Positions 1 through 9,507 of a stretch of 64,000 nucleotides of DNA are shown here, in pieces. Below the pieces are notes generated by a model, which saw only the letters and a program-made list of their open reading frames with translations, ran no database searches and had not been told where the DNA came from. A program made the position numbers and the translations under genes. The stretch covers positions 2,609,502 to 2,673,501 of the forward strand of contig NC_087393.1 of assembly GCF_963675165.1 (NCBI RefSeq), given 5' to 3'. Source of the DNA: Halichondria panicea (Eukaryota > Porifera > Demospongiae > Suberitida > Halichondriidae). The first letter of the stretch is position 1. The number at the start of each line of letters is the position of its first letter.

Positions 1-171
1 ATTAGTGGTGACGTAAGTGTGGTATAAAAAGCTTTGTTTCGCAAGAAGCTTTTTGCGTACTACTAAACGCGGCTATTATTTGAAACATAAACCATTATAA
101 TTAGATGCGGCTATTATTCGAAACATAAGCCAATAATTACAGGTTTGTCTCTGTGTTTAGTCTCTGGGATC

Positions 172-253
172 CTACTTCTCTGCATGAGGCTCCAGGCTTT
201 TTTGCTGTGATCCATACTTCTCTGCATGAGGCTCCAGGCTTTTTTGCTGTGAT
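172..253. repeat. 41-bp tandem repeat, two units
   Basis: The unit beginning TACTTCTCTGCATGAGGC and ending TTTTTTGCTGTGATCC occurs twice head to tail, with at most one or two differences. There is no coding potential around it. Confidence 0.85.
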
Positions 254-464
254 CCTAGTCCACAGTGCATATAAATATCCTGTTCTCAAATGTTTTAGCA
301 CGCCTCCAGTCTGGTTTAGCTCCTGAGTTGCTGTGCTACACAGTTCAATAAGTCATACAGTCATGATAATTATTCATCACTACATGCACTGCATTATATA
401 ACTCTTCTGGTTTCTTTATAATCATGTCATGTCACCAACCGAGGGTTTGCACTTTAGTGCTCTA

Positions 465-630
465 GTTAAACATGCCTTCCTGGCTCTTATACCTTTACTG
501 TTCATGAACTCATGCACCTTATGTATATCAGAGGAAATATCCTGTAGACTATATAAGCTCTTATAGTGTGTCCATCACATTTATTAATTGAGCTATATTG
601 TTTCTAGCACTGCTTAGGCGTTATGCAGTC
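465..630 (-). pseudogene. Degenerate copy of HAUS2-like exon 2
   Basis: Read on the minus strand, this stretch matches the second exon of the HAUS2-like gene at 8855-8953 plus about 30 bp of the following intron. Shared blocks include GTGCTAGAAACA, ATGGACAC, ACAGGATATTTC, CCTCTGA and ATACATAAGGTG. Small indels break the frame, and no other HAUS2 exon is visible nearby. It is most simply a duplicated fragment carried here with flanking DNA. It could also be the remnant of a longer segmental duplication. Confidence 0.6.
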
Positions 631-1004
631 CCTAGTTGCTTTCATAATTATAGGTCCACAATGTCCATCTGTACCACCTGTGTCTGACTGAAATCGAGCT
701 CTTCTTGACCTTGCAGCCATTATTCCGTATAGTGACCACTTTTATTAGTCTTAGCAAGCAGACGTCAGAGTTGCAAGACTGAACACCTTAAATCTGGCAT
801 CCACTTATCTACACATGCGTAGCCTAGGAGGGGAGGGAAAGCATTTGTGTATGTCTTCATGCAATACACATTTTATCACAACAAAAACCCACACTTAATA
901 TTTTTATAAAGTGCAGTGATGGAGCTAGCTCTCAGTTCGAGCAAAATAAATCTGAAGAGCATAACAGATCTAAAGATCAAGTGTAACATTTTTTTGCTAC
1001 AGCT

Positions 1005-1660
1005 CATGGAAGGAAGTTGTTGATGGTGTTGGCAGCACAGTCAAAGGAACAGTGTGGAGGCATGTACGAAGTGAATAAGCCAATGTCACAAATGCTACAG
1101 AGTATGCTGGTATTGTCAAACCAGGGTTTCACCCAGGATTTTAAGTTTGGGGGGGAAGTTAAAAAAAAACCGCACGCGCCAGCGCAAAAACATTGAGGCC
1201 ATGCCCATTTCCAGTCACCACACCTCTTATATTATTGTTTGTGCCCTATTAGCGACGTTGCCTGGCAATGTGCATTGACAGGCAACTCCATGTAACTTGG
1301 TATGCTGGTTTGAAATTGTGGACCGAACACTATAGAAACCACATGTACTAATTAGCAATGGATATAATTATAGATTTGTGGTAAGACTATAGGTGCATGA
1401 TGACCAATCATCCTCTATATAGCAAAGCTACATGTAGCAAAAGACTGTGTCTAGATAATGTTGGGTATATATAGTGCCCCTCTCTCCTCCTATTTCCCCC
1501 TCTTTTTTTGGGGGGGAAGCTTCCCCCCCGCCCCCCCCCCTACTAGATGAAGCCCTGCAAACAATATGCAGTGTTCCAACATCATGTATCGAGAAAGAGC
1601 AAATTGAGCTTGCTGATGCTATTCCTCTGAGAAATCGGCTGGTGTGTTAGCAATGCCCAG
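1005..1660 (+). pseudogene. Degenerate coding fragment, split by a hAT-like element
   Basis: After a plausible acceptor near 1003 the plus strand reads SSWKEVVDGVGSTVKGTVWR and then a stop. The D-G-x-G-x-x-V-K pattern resembles a segment I associate with repetitive animal genes of transposon origin, but I cannot name the family. Codable sequence resumes at about 1563 with a TICSVPTSCIEKEQIELADA-like stretch, directly after a TIR element inserted at 1122-1557. The fragment has no start codon and contains stops, so it looks dead. Confidence 0.4.
1122..1557. mobile_element. hAT-like non-autonomous element with 5-bp TSD
   Basis: The ends are CAGGGTTTCACCC on the left and the inverse GAAGCCCTG on the right. 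They are flanked on both sides by CAAAC (1117-1121 and 1558-1562). The CAGGG termini are hAT-like. The interior has long G and C homopolymer runs and no ORF. A relative with the same kind of ends and a different 5-bp TSD lies at 11918-12102. Confidence 0.75.
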
Positions 1661-1828
1661 AACACATGCATGCACTGCGTTCAAACCAGTGACGAAGAGA
1701 AACAATGGTTGCATGATGCTCACAAACCATTGCCAATCTTGCATGTGCATCACATTTACTTAAAGCACCGCAGGTGTTGATGCCTCGGTACGCAGTGGAG
1801 ATGCCACAACAAACACACTACTGTATAT

Positions 1829-3446
1829 CCCTTTACAGGTCAGCCGCACACAATCTGGAACCTGGAACAGTTCCATCACTTTAGTTTGCATCACTTTAGT
1901 TTGCATCACTTTAGTTTGAATCTGAGCCCAACCCACCAAATTAGCTTGATGTTATCGCCGCCCCCAATGAAGTGGCTACGGCTTGTAGAGATGGGCGTGG
2001 GTCAATGGCTGTGCACAAACTAACCATCGATTTTATGCCTTGCTGCTGCCTCGATGGAAGTATGTGTGGCCTCTAAAAGCTGCACTCTGGTCAACTAAGC
2101 TGCTTAGCAAGCATGTAGACTATTGTAGAGCTTGTGTCCACTTGTGGCTCAGCAGAACTTCAAAGGATAATCGCATTCATGATACTATCCAATCTGCCAC
2201 AGAATCCAATATCATGCAACATTCACAAGTTGATAACACGCTCCCTCCCAGATTGTTGTTGTAACAATTTGACCAGTGTAGAAGCGATATGGCCCCCCCC
2301 CTTATTTTGGGGCCCCCGGCCCTAAAACGCTAGCGATTTGGGGTGTAAGGGGGGGCCCCATTGCACTAGCGGTATACGCCCCCTTAGTGATTATAGGGTC
2401 CCCCCTAGAGAAGTCTATTCTGAGCAGTGGAGTCAAGCCAGCACAACAGTAATAGGAGGTTGAGTTGAGAATCAATGGCTATAATGTTTATGTAGATCTA
2501 AACTCCAATACAGAATATATTACTAACCTATAATCTGTGCTGCTTGGTCACTGACGATAACAGTATAAGGCAGCCATAATTATGTGCAAAATAAGGCCTG
2601 CGTTACAGTGTGGCAGCACATAGCCATTGTATACACAGCACATGCATGCATGCATTCATATAGGCTGAGCATATACTACTGAGAATACAAGCAGCAGCCG
2701 CAGCCCATGCACTTTGTTATCAAGAACTTTTCCTGGCGAAGTTGAGAATAAACTGCAAATCAAAAAGCAAGAAATTGTGGAGGATGCATGGTAGTCAGCC
2801 ACCTGTGGACACACTTGTTCTTTTTTCCATGTGTGTTTTATTACCTCTATCTCAGCCCTATGTACGCAGAGCAAGGCTCTATGGTTTACTTGTGTTGTGA
2901 AGAGGCCCTGCTCGTCTTTGTTCCTATGACAGTAATGTATGTCTCACTCTGCATGCATGTTCTGTGTGTGCATGCATGTGTTTCTCTCTATGATATCTTA
3001 TTATCTAACAAACAGAGCCAGTTAAAGGAACAGTAATTTATTCCGTAACTGATAACAGGGGCATAAAATAACAACTTTCTCGAGTTCAGGATAGATCTAC
3101 ATCTTCCTGCTAGTCTAATATTAGCCAATAGCACCTGCAAGCCATGGTGTTATTAAACTCTGCACTTAGTCAGCAAGAGAGCTAATTATGAGTAAGTACT
3201 GTGCAAGATCTAGTCAGCAAGGGACATCTAGATTTACTTAGACCATGAGGCTTAGGCTACAAGCATATAGATACCATCTACACTGCAAGTTATAAGTGGG
3301 GGCCCCATATCGCTGGAGGGGCCTCAAAGTGCTAGTGAAATAGGGCCGTGGGGGGGCCCCAAATCGCTAGCGTTTTAGGGCCCGGGGGCCCTGAAATGGG
3401 GGGGGAGCCCCATATCGCTTCTACACCGGTAAAGGGATAAACCTCG
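1829..3446. mobile_element. Composite TIR element, relative of the copy at 47884-48487
   Basis: The outer ends read ATCCCTTTACAGGTC on the left and the inverse of ATCCCTTTACCGGTG on the right. The left 450 bp matches, in inverse orientation, the sequence at 47.9-48.5 kb. The short ORFs that can be drawn in it are not conserved between the copies, so I do not call a gene. A second inverted structure, rich in G and C runs, occupies 2268-3434. The left part also holds a 15-bp unit (CATCACTTTAGTTTG) repeated three times near 1875-1920. Confidence 0.55.
2268..3434. mobile_element. Nested GC-rich inverted repeat, arms of about 130 bp
   Basis: The left arm begins ACCAGTGTAGAAGCGATATG. The right arm, read inversely, begins ACCGGTGTAGAAGCGATATG. 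Both continue through the shared block CCTAAAACGCTAGCGATTTG and runs of G or C. The 0.9 kb between the arms holds no convincing gene; the ORFs at 2656-3036 overlap on both strands and look random. It is probably a separate fold-back element inserted in the larger one. Confidence 0.55.
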
Positions 3447-3598
3447 CTTGCGCATGCGCAACATGATTTGATAATTATGATTAGGTTTCAATCAATAAAC
3501 AGCATTTTTAACTTCCACGGTCCACCTCAAGTTAAATATATGGATCAGCCTAGATTCAAGTTATAGACTAAGCTACTAGGTTCAGTACGTTAGCTAAC

Positions 3599-5302
3599 AT
3601 GAATAGGTATAAAATCATGATCTTAGCTGTTGGACTACTAAGTGTGTTAGATTGTAGTGCAGCCAAGAATTATTCTTGCCAGCAGTCTGTAGCACAAAAT
3701 CCTCCTGGATTGTGCCCTACTTGGTATTGGTACCAGAGTACTCAGTGTATTTGTGGCGGTAATGAGCACACTGGTATTTATATCACTCAGTGTCATGTTC
3801 CACCACAACTTCTCAGAGGAGACTACTGCGCAACCTTTGAAAACAATATGACATATTTAGGACGCTGCCCTTACAACACACGATACGATGCAACACCACA
3901 CGAAGCTATAACGCAAGACACATTCCAACTAACTGAGCAAACATGTAGCCCTCTGAATCGCACTGGGCTTTTGTGTAGTGAGTGTTTACCAGGACTAGGA
4001 CCAGCCGTGTTTTCTTACTATCGAGAATGCAAACAATGCGTGGGTTCTTCATATGGATGGTTTCTCTTCTTTGTGAGACTAATGTTGCCACTTACTGTGT
4101 TATGCATTATTGTCATTGTATTTAGGATCAATATCACATCTCCTGCTCTGAACGGATTCGTGCTTTGTGTGCAACTGATTACAAATGCGTTTAACAATTA
4201 CCCGTTTGCTGTTCGTGGATTAGAGGAATCATACTCGATAACAAAATTCGTTGCTGATGTATACGGATTATTCAGCTTAGATTTTTTCACATATGCTACT
4301 CCCTCATTTTGCATCAGTGAGGAAATGAACATGTTAACAGTGTTGTCATTGCAATATATTGAGGCTCTTTACCCAATGGTATTGATATTGCTTGTGTACA
4401 TCTGTATAGCGCTACATGACAAAGGGTGCAGAATAATTGTGATTGCGTGGAGTCCATTGCACAAATGCTTGGTAAGATTCAGGAAGAGTTGGCAAATTAA
4501 AGGGTCTGTGATTAATGCATTCACAACTTTTACATTGTTGTCATACTGCAAGTTGTGTTCTATCTCACTGTACCTGATCCAACCTGTTACAATTTGGAAT
4601 GTGTGTGGATCTACTACAAATAACATCTACTATGATGCCAAGACAGAAGCATTCTCTAAGAACCACATTCCGTACCTCGTTTTAGCATCTTTCTTTACCC
4701 TGTTCTTTGTTCTACTGCCTGCTCTTTTCATCTTATTTTACCAGAACAGAATTTTTCAAAAGTGTCTTGCATTATGTCCATTTAAATGCCTCTTGATACA
4801 CGAAATGGCCAATATTACTCAAGGATGCTTTAAAAATGGAACTGAACCAGGAACAAGGGACTATCGATGGTTTGCTGGCTTTTATCTAATCCTCCGAGTC
4901 ATTCTGGTGTTTTACATCAACCAAGAGTACAGTGAACTAATGTACGTAGTGGCACCGGCCATTGTAGCTGTATTGGTGCTAGCATTACGCCCATACCGTG
5001 TTGACTGGTGCAATATTCTCGACTCTATGTTTTGGTTGATATTTTCCATCGGCGCAGCTTGGCACCTGTATTGGACAGCATATAATGCTGCATGGAGAGA
5101 ACTACCAAACGTTTTGAAACTTATTCCTCTTGTATATATTGTATGCTACGTAGCTTATTCGACTTTCAAAGTGTGTCGATCGTGGTACAAAACAAAAAGG
5201 TCTAAAAAAACAAAAATAGACAATGAAGAAGAGACAATCCCCCATCGCCTTCTGTATCCAAATGAGTATGAACCACTTATTGCAACAGTTTCTCAAGATT
5301 AA
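3599..5302 (+). CDS. Intronless Cys-rich multipass membrane protein, function unknown
   Basis: This is a single 567-residue open frame starting at the first ATG. Residues 1-21 form a signal peptide. Residues 25-140 are an extracellular region with more than a dozen cysteines, ending in the pattern NRTGLLCSECLPG. About eight or nine hydrophobic segments follow between residue 150 and 545, then a short basic tail rich in Lys and Glu. The layout (R-x-G-x-L-C-x-x-C just before the first membrane span, then a long multipass domain) is one I associate with large uncharacterised families in sponges and other early animals. No enzyme or GPCR motif is visible. The lack of introns contrasts with its neighbours and fits a retroposed or rapidly duplicating family. 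A broken tandem copy follows at 6036-7048. Confidence 0.8.
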   Translation: MNRYKIMILAVGLLSVLDCSAAKNYSCQQSVAQNPPGLCPTWYWYQSTQCICGGNEHTGIYITQCHVPPQLLRGDYCATFENNMTYLGRCPYNTRYDATPHEAITQDTFQLTEQTCSPLNRTGLLCSECLPGLGPAVFSYYRECKQCVGSSYGWFLFFVRLMLPLTVLCIIVIVFRINITSPALNGFVLCVQLITNAFNNYPFAVRGLEESYSITKFVADVYGLFSLDFFTYATPSFCISEEMNMLTVLSLQYIEALYPMVLILLVYICIALHDKGCRIIVIAWSPLHKCLVRFRKSWQIKGSVINAFTTFTLLSYCKLCSISLYLIQPVTIWNVCGSTTNNIYYDAKTEAFSKNHIPYLVLASFFTLFFVLLPALFILFYQNRIFQKCLALCPFKCLLIHEMANITQGCFKNGTEPGTRDYRWFAGFYLILRVILVFYINQEYSELMYVVAPAIVAVLVLALRPYRVDWCNILDSMFWLIFSIGAAWHLYWTAYNAAWRELPNVLKLIPLVYIVCYVAYSTFKVCRSWYKTKRSKKTKIDNEEETIPHRLLYPNEYEPLIATVSQD

Positions 5303-5736
5303 AGACTCGAACATCAATGAGTAGATTAGTAGATTGCTGAGAAGTATAAAAATCTGATTTGCATTTAAAAGATGTCTTTGATGATAATTATGATGATATA
5401 AATTATTTTGCTCTGTAAATCCATAACATAACACCATGTAAGCTATAGAATAGCCTAATGCATGCACACAAAATTAATAATGATGATTTCCTAACAAAAC
5501 ATGCCATGCACTGAAGTTTTTTCCATGTCCAGTGAACAAGCCCAGTTTGCTTCGTCACAATTACCAGAAAACTGACTCATGCACAAATACTCCCAGTGAT
5601 GTTAATACCCTAAGACTTTAACTGTCAATTGACATCTGCAGGTATATCATACCATGACTAGCTTCTGACTCTTTAGCTATGCTCCTATTGAAATTCCTAT
5701 GCTGCATGGTTAGAATCTTGTTCCTTATTATATAAC
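5303..5736. other. 3' flank of the multipass gene, part of a duplicated segment
   Basis: No gene is visible. Parts of this flank, such as TTTTCCATGTCCAGTGAACA and CAATTGACATCTGCAG, recur in diverged form at 7300-7445. The tandem duplication therefore included about 370 bp of 3' flank. Confidence 0.6.
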
Positions 5737-5952
5737 TACCGTATATAGCGGGTAATTTTCGTAGGGCAAAATATTCGTGGTTTTCATGGTTGGAGCTTAG
5801 ACCATGAATATTTTACCCACGAATGAAACGACCTTGCCTACCTTTACCTGCAGTGCAAGCAACTACCACGATAATATTACCCATGAAATATCTCAATATT
5901 GCTGAACCACGAATACTTTGTCCCTCGAAAATCACCCGCTATAATTATGGTA
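5737..5952. mobile_element. Short TIR element of the GTATAGCGGG family
   Basis: It begins TACCGTATATAGCGGGTAAT and ends with the inverse form, CACCCGCTATAATTATGGTA. The interior has a second inverted pair around ATATTCGTGG and CCACGAATA. Related copies lie at 18202, 41511, 49183, 62295 and, more diverged, 27638. The TA at both ends fits a mariner-type TSD. Confidence 0.7.
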
Positions 5953-6035
5953 TATAAGCACATGTATACTGAAATGTTTTACTCCCTAAATGCAGCAGAC
6001 CCAAACGTTATGACTTGACATGCAGTTGTAATTAT

Positions 6036-7048
6036 GAAGTACGGATTATTCAGCTTAGATTTTTTCACATATGGCTACTCCCTCATTTTGCATCAGTGAA
6101 GAAATGAACATGTTAACAGTGTTGTCATTGCAATACATTAAGGCTCTTTACCCAATGGTATTGATATTGCGTGTACATCTGTATAGCGCTACATGACAAA
6201 GGGTGCAGAATAATTGTGATTGCGTGGAGTCCATTGCACAAATGCTTGGTAAGATTCAGGAAGAGTTGGCAAATTAAAGGGTCTGTGATTAATGCATTCA
6301 CGACTTTTATGTTGTTGTCATACTGCAAGTTGTGTTCTATCTCACTGTACCTGATCCAACCTGTTACAATTTGGAATGTGTGTGGATATACTACAAACAA
6401 CATCTACTATGATGCCAAGACGGAACAACATTCCGTACCTCGTTGTGGCATCTTTCTTTACCCTGTTCTTTGTTTTATTGCCTGCTCTCTTCATCTTATT
6501 TTACCAAAACAGAATTTTCTTGCATTATGTCGATTTAAATGCCTCTTGATACAAGAAATGGCCAATATTACTCAAGGATGCTTTAAGAATGGAACTGTAC
6601 CAGGAACAAGGGACTATCAATGGTTTGCTGGCTAATCCTCCGAGTCATTCTGGTGTTTTACATCAACCAAGAGTACAGTGAACTAATGTACGTAGTGGCA
6701 CCGGCCATTGCAGCTGTATTGGTGCTAGCATTACGCCCATACCGTGCTGACTGGTGCAATATTCTCGACTCTATGTTTTGGTTGATATTTTCCATCGGCG
6801 CATCTTGGCACCTGTATTGGACAGCATACAATGCTGCATGGAGAGATCTACCAAACGTTTTAAAACTGATACCTCTTTTATATATTGTATGCTATGTATC
6901 CTATTCGACTTTCAAATTGTGTCGATCGTGGTACAAAACCAAAAGCTCTAAAAACAATGCAGTAAACAACAAAGAAGAGACAATCCCCCATCGCCTTCTG
7001 TATCCAAATGAGTATGAACCACTTATTGCAACAATTAAAAGGACTTGA
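6036..7048 (+). pseudogene. 5'-truncated, frame-broken copy of the multipass gene
   Basis: This region aligns to the intact gene from about position 4258 to its stop. The signal peptide, the Cys-rich ectodomain and the first spans are missing. Several indels separate it from the parent: one inserted G near 6074, a 2-base loss near 6172, losses of about 14 bases near 6425 and 10 bases near 6519, and a 7-base loss near 6630 that produces a stop. The result is two open pieces, 6171-6635 and 6620-7048, that cannot encode the domain as one chain. The C-terminal piece is well preserved, so the duplication is fairly recent. Confidence 0.85.
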
Positions 7049-8128
7049 AGAATACGGTACAGTAAAATAAATAATCATGAAGTGGTTCATAACATTTCAG
7101 TTTCCTTCTAGGGTTTCGTGTAATTGTTGAGAAGTTTGCAAGTCTGATGTGCATTCAACAATACTTTGAGCTGTCTCTGATACCTTTTTGCTCTGTTAAA
7201 AAAAAGTTGAATATAAAGCCAGAACTTAAAACAGCAAGCTAGAAATGCCTAATGCATGCGACAAATAATCGTTTCCTATAATGAAACATACCAGTGAAGT
7301 TGTTTCCATGTCAAGTAAACAGGCCCACTTTGCTTTGTCACAATTTCCAGAAAAGTGGCTCACAAATACTCCCAATGATGTCAAAACTTCTGCTGTATGT
7401 CTAATTAAACATATTACTGTAAATATCAATTGACATCTGTAGCCTACCAATTAAGTGCTTAAACTTTTTGGTCAGAGCCATGTAAACTACTAGAGTGACA
7501 CAAGGGCGAGCGTAAGCGCTTGAGTTCATTATGATCAGGGTTTGTGTAAGTTCACCGTGTTTGATGCAGTGATCAGTCAGCCTCATTGCCTTATTTAGCT
7601 ACTTTCCAAGCCAGGATTTACTGTGTTTCTAAACAATGGCCTGTTGTGTGCTGTATTTTGACTGAGGATAGTGAGGACGAGGGGCAACAGGTGGTTAGAG
7701 ACCAAGTTTTAGCAAGTAAGCTGCTGTGACCTCCAGCAGGTGTGCCTCAGGCTCAGAAGGTCCCCATCTGAGCTGCTTTGACCTACTTGCAGGTGGCCTC
7801 AAAAGTATCTGTGTCTTGAACTTCATTGCCCACTAGCACTGTAGCTAGGCTAGTTGCGCCCATGCGCAGCAATTCACGTAAAAGTTGGTAAAGGGTTACG
7901 AGTACAAAAACGAATATCGTGCTGGTCCATGACAGACATACAGACAACGTTGCATCACTAGGTAAGGGACTCGCTTCGCTCACCCCAATGATCTTGCTTT
8001 TAAGTTAGTGTTTCATTTGTACCCAGGAAAATAAAATTATGTTTGTGTTGGTACATTTACTGACAATCAGGAGTCAAGATCAAGGGGACGGCACGCATAG
8101 CCTATTTAAATGTATGAGTCAAGCAGTT
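7049..8128. other. Gene-poor interval with repeat-derived sequence
   Basis: 7100-7450 is the duplicated 3' flank of the multipass gene. 7700-7990 carries a dispersed repeat; its end, ACTCGCTTCGCTCACCCCAA, recurs with small changes near 13650. Exons for the C-terminal half of HAUS2 were sought here on the minus strand and not recognised. Confidence 0.5.
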
Positions 8129-9410
8129 TTACACAATCTGTATTATGTAGCTGTCGTAACTTCAGGGGTTTCATGTTGCTAGTTCCAATAACATTTACCT
8201 TTGATAAGATGTTTCAATGACAAGTGAGTTGTCGGCAGCTTGGCTTTGTAGTCTGCTCACTATGGCTTCCTTGTTGGTGACCACAGAAGTGAAATGCTCT
8301 AGCAGCAAACTCATCTTAGATAGCCGCGTCTCTGTGGAAACAACAATAAAGATTAAGCACGCACACATATTTTCAACTGTAGTAAGCACTTACTCAGCAC
8401 ACCCAAATGCACTAAGTCAGCCATTTCCTTGTCCGTAAATCGCTTGTTGAGTTCAATTTCAATCTGTGACCCGAAGCATAGCGATAATAATCTATCACTA
8501 TTTTTAAAGCAAAACAGTGACATGCATGCAGGTATAAATGATTATTATGCAGAAATTGTGAGAGTGAAATATAGTGTGCAAGTACAGGGTGGTGTGGTGA
8601 CAAACAAGAGTGTAAATTCCAATGCTGGCTCTCGTTTCTTAAATCACTGAATTGTTAATCCAAAATCAAAAGTTATTATGAATGGATAGTACTTGTGATT
8701 TTGATTTTTGAAAAACTTACCACTGTCAAAAGCAGAAGGAAAGGCAGTGAGTGAAGCTACTTCACACATGAAAAATCGTGTGCACAATAACTTTATAGAG
8801 AATACATACATGCCTTCTTGGCTCTTGCCTTCATCATACTGTCAATGAACACACCTTATGTATTTCAGAGGAAATAGCTGAAATATCCTGTAAAGTGTCC
8901 ATCATTTTTATTGAGCTACTGTTTCTAGCACTACTGCCTATCTCAGTATCCTCCTGTAGTGCGGAGAACATTTTTAAATGGGTATACGGCACCTATAAAT
9001 TACTTAAAGAAATATAATTGGTCCCAAGCCACGCTTCAGGGACTCTGTGGATATTCTATTGGAGGTGAGGTTGGGGATATAATAGGATTGGGTTTCGATT
9101 AGGGTTAGGGTACGTGTAAGGTTAAAAGCACAAATGCTCCTTAAAAAATTGACTACATGGACACCAAGTCGTAACGTTTTGACATCAGACGACTAAAAGT
9201 GCATGATACCGTAGTCCTCCCGTACGTCCGGTTAGGATAATGTAATCGATATTCAATGCTAAAACTTACATTATTTGAGACCAGACCATGTCTCCTAGCT
9301 ATAACCAGTCCACTCTCAGGGTCTCCTAGCTGCATCCCAGCCACAGAGCCATCTGCAGACCATGGATTGAATGATGAGCTCAGGTTTGTCGCCATTGCAT
9401 TTGTCCTCAT
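8129..9410 (-). CDS. HAUS2: HAUS augmin-like complex subunit 2 homologue, N-terminal half resolved
   Basis: Augmin recruits gamma-tubulin to spindle microtubules. Minus-strand exons are 9410-9270, 8953-8855, 8463-8403 and 8331-8199. Their phases agree and the spliced frame has no stop. Family features are an N-terminal NPW motif, a D-I-x-x-I-x-x-E-I-x-K then IEIELNK stretch matching the vertebrate QAEIYQK-LEIELLK segment, and a helix with LLEHFTSVVTNKEAIVSRLQ followed by TSYQ. A next exon starting at 8150 would add YIIQIV, aligning with human YMVHLLEL, but runs into a stop at 8129 unless spliced again. Vertebrate HAUS2 is about 235 residues; only about 150 are accounted for. Either later exons are missed or the gene is truncated by the repeat-rich DNA downstream. 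Confidence 0.6.
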
Positions 9411-9507
9411 TTGAGCATCATGGCGAAGTGGGTTAAGATCGGTCGGTTCACCGACCTTCCCAAAAAAAGGGCGGCTGATTCATGAGACTAGTGAATCAAT
9501 TTTATAA
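9411..9507. promoter_or_regulatory. 97-bp bidirectional promoter between HAUS2-like and SDR genes
   Basis: The two start codons point away from each other with only 97 bp between them, so both 5' UTRs and core promoters must lie here or overlap the genes. The interval contains AAGGGCGGCTGATTCATGAG followed by ACTAG (9466-9490). This matches the right end of the Mutator-like element at 23471-23930, so a transposon end has become part of the shared promoter. No TATA box is evident. Confidence 0.6.

Noticed and set aside
2040-2325. Overlapping plus-strand frames of 74 and 63 codons
   Set aside because: They sit in the TIR element shared with 47.9-48.5 kb, where the matching frame is broken by indels.
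5102-5467. 121-codon minus-strand frame over the 3' end of the multipass gene
   Set aside because: It is antisense shadow of a strong coding frame; the related frame in the pseudogene copy (6878-7090) is not conserved as protein.
7783-7983. Hydrophobic minus-strand frame below HAUS2
   Set aside because: It lies in repeat sequence also seen near 13650, does not match the HAUS2 C-terminus, and lacks a usable acceptor in phase.
9085-9125. TTAGGG-like run (GATTAGGGTTAGGGTACG) as an interstitial telomere
   Set aside because: Only two TTAGGG units occur, then the pattern is lost; too short for a telomeric tract.
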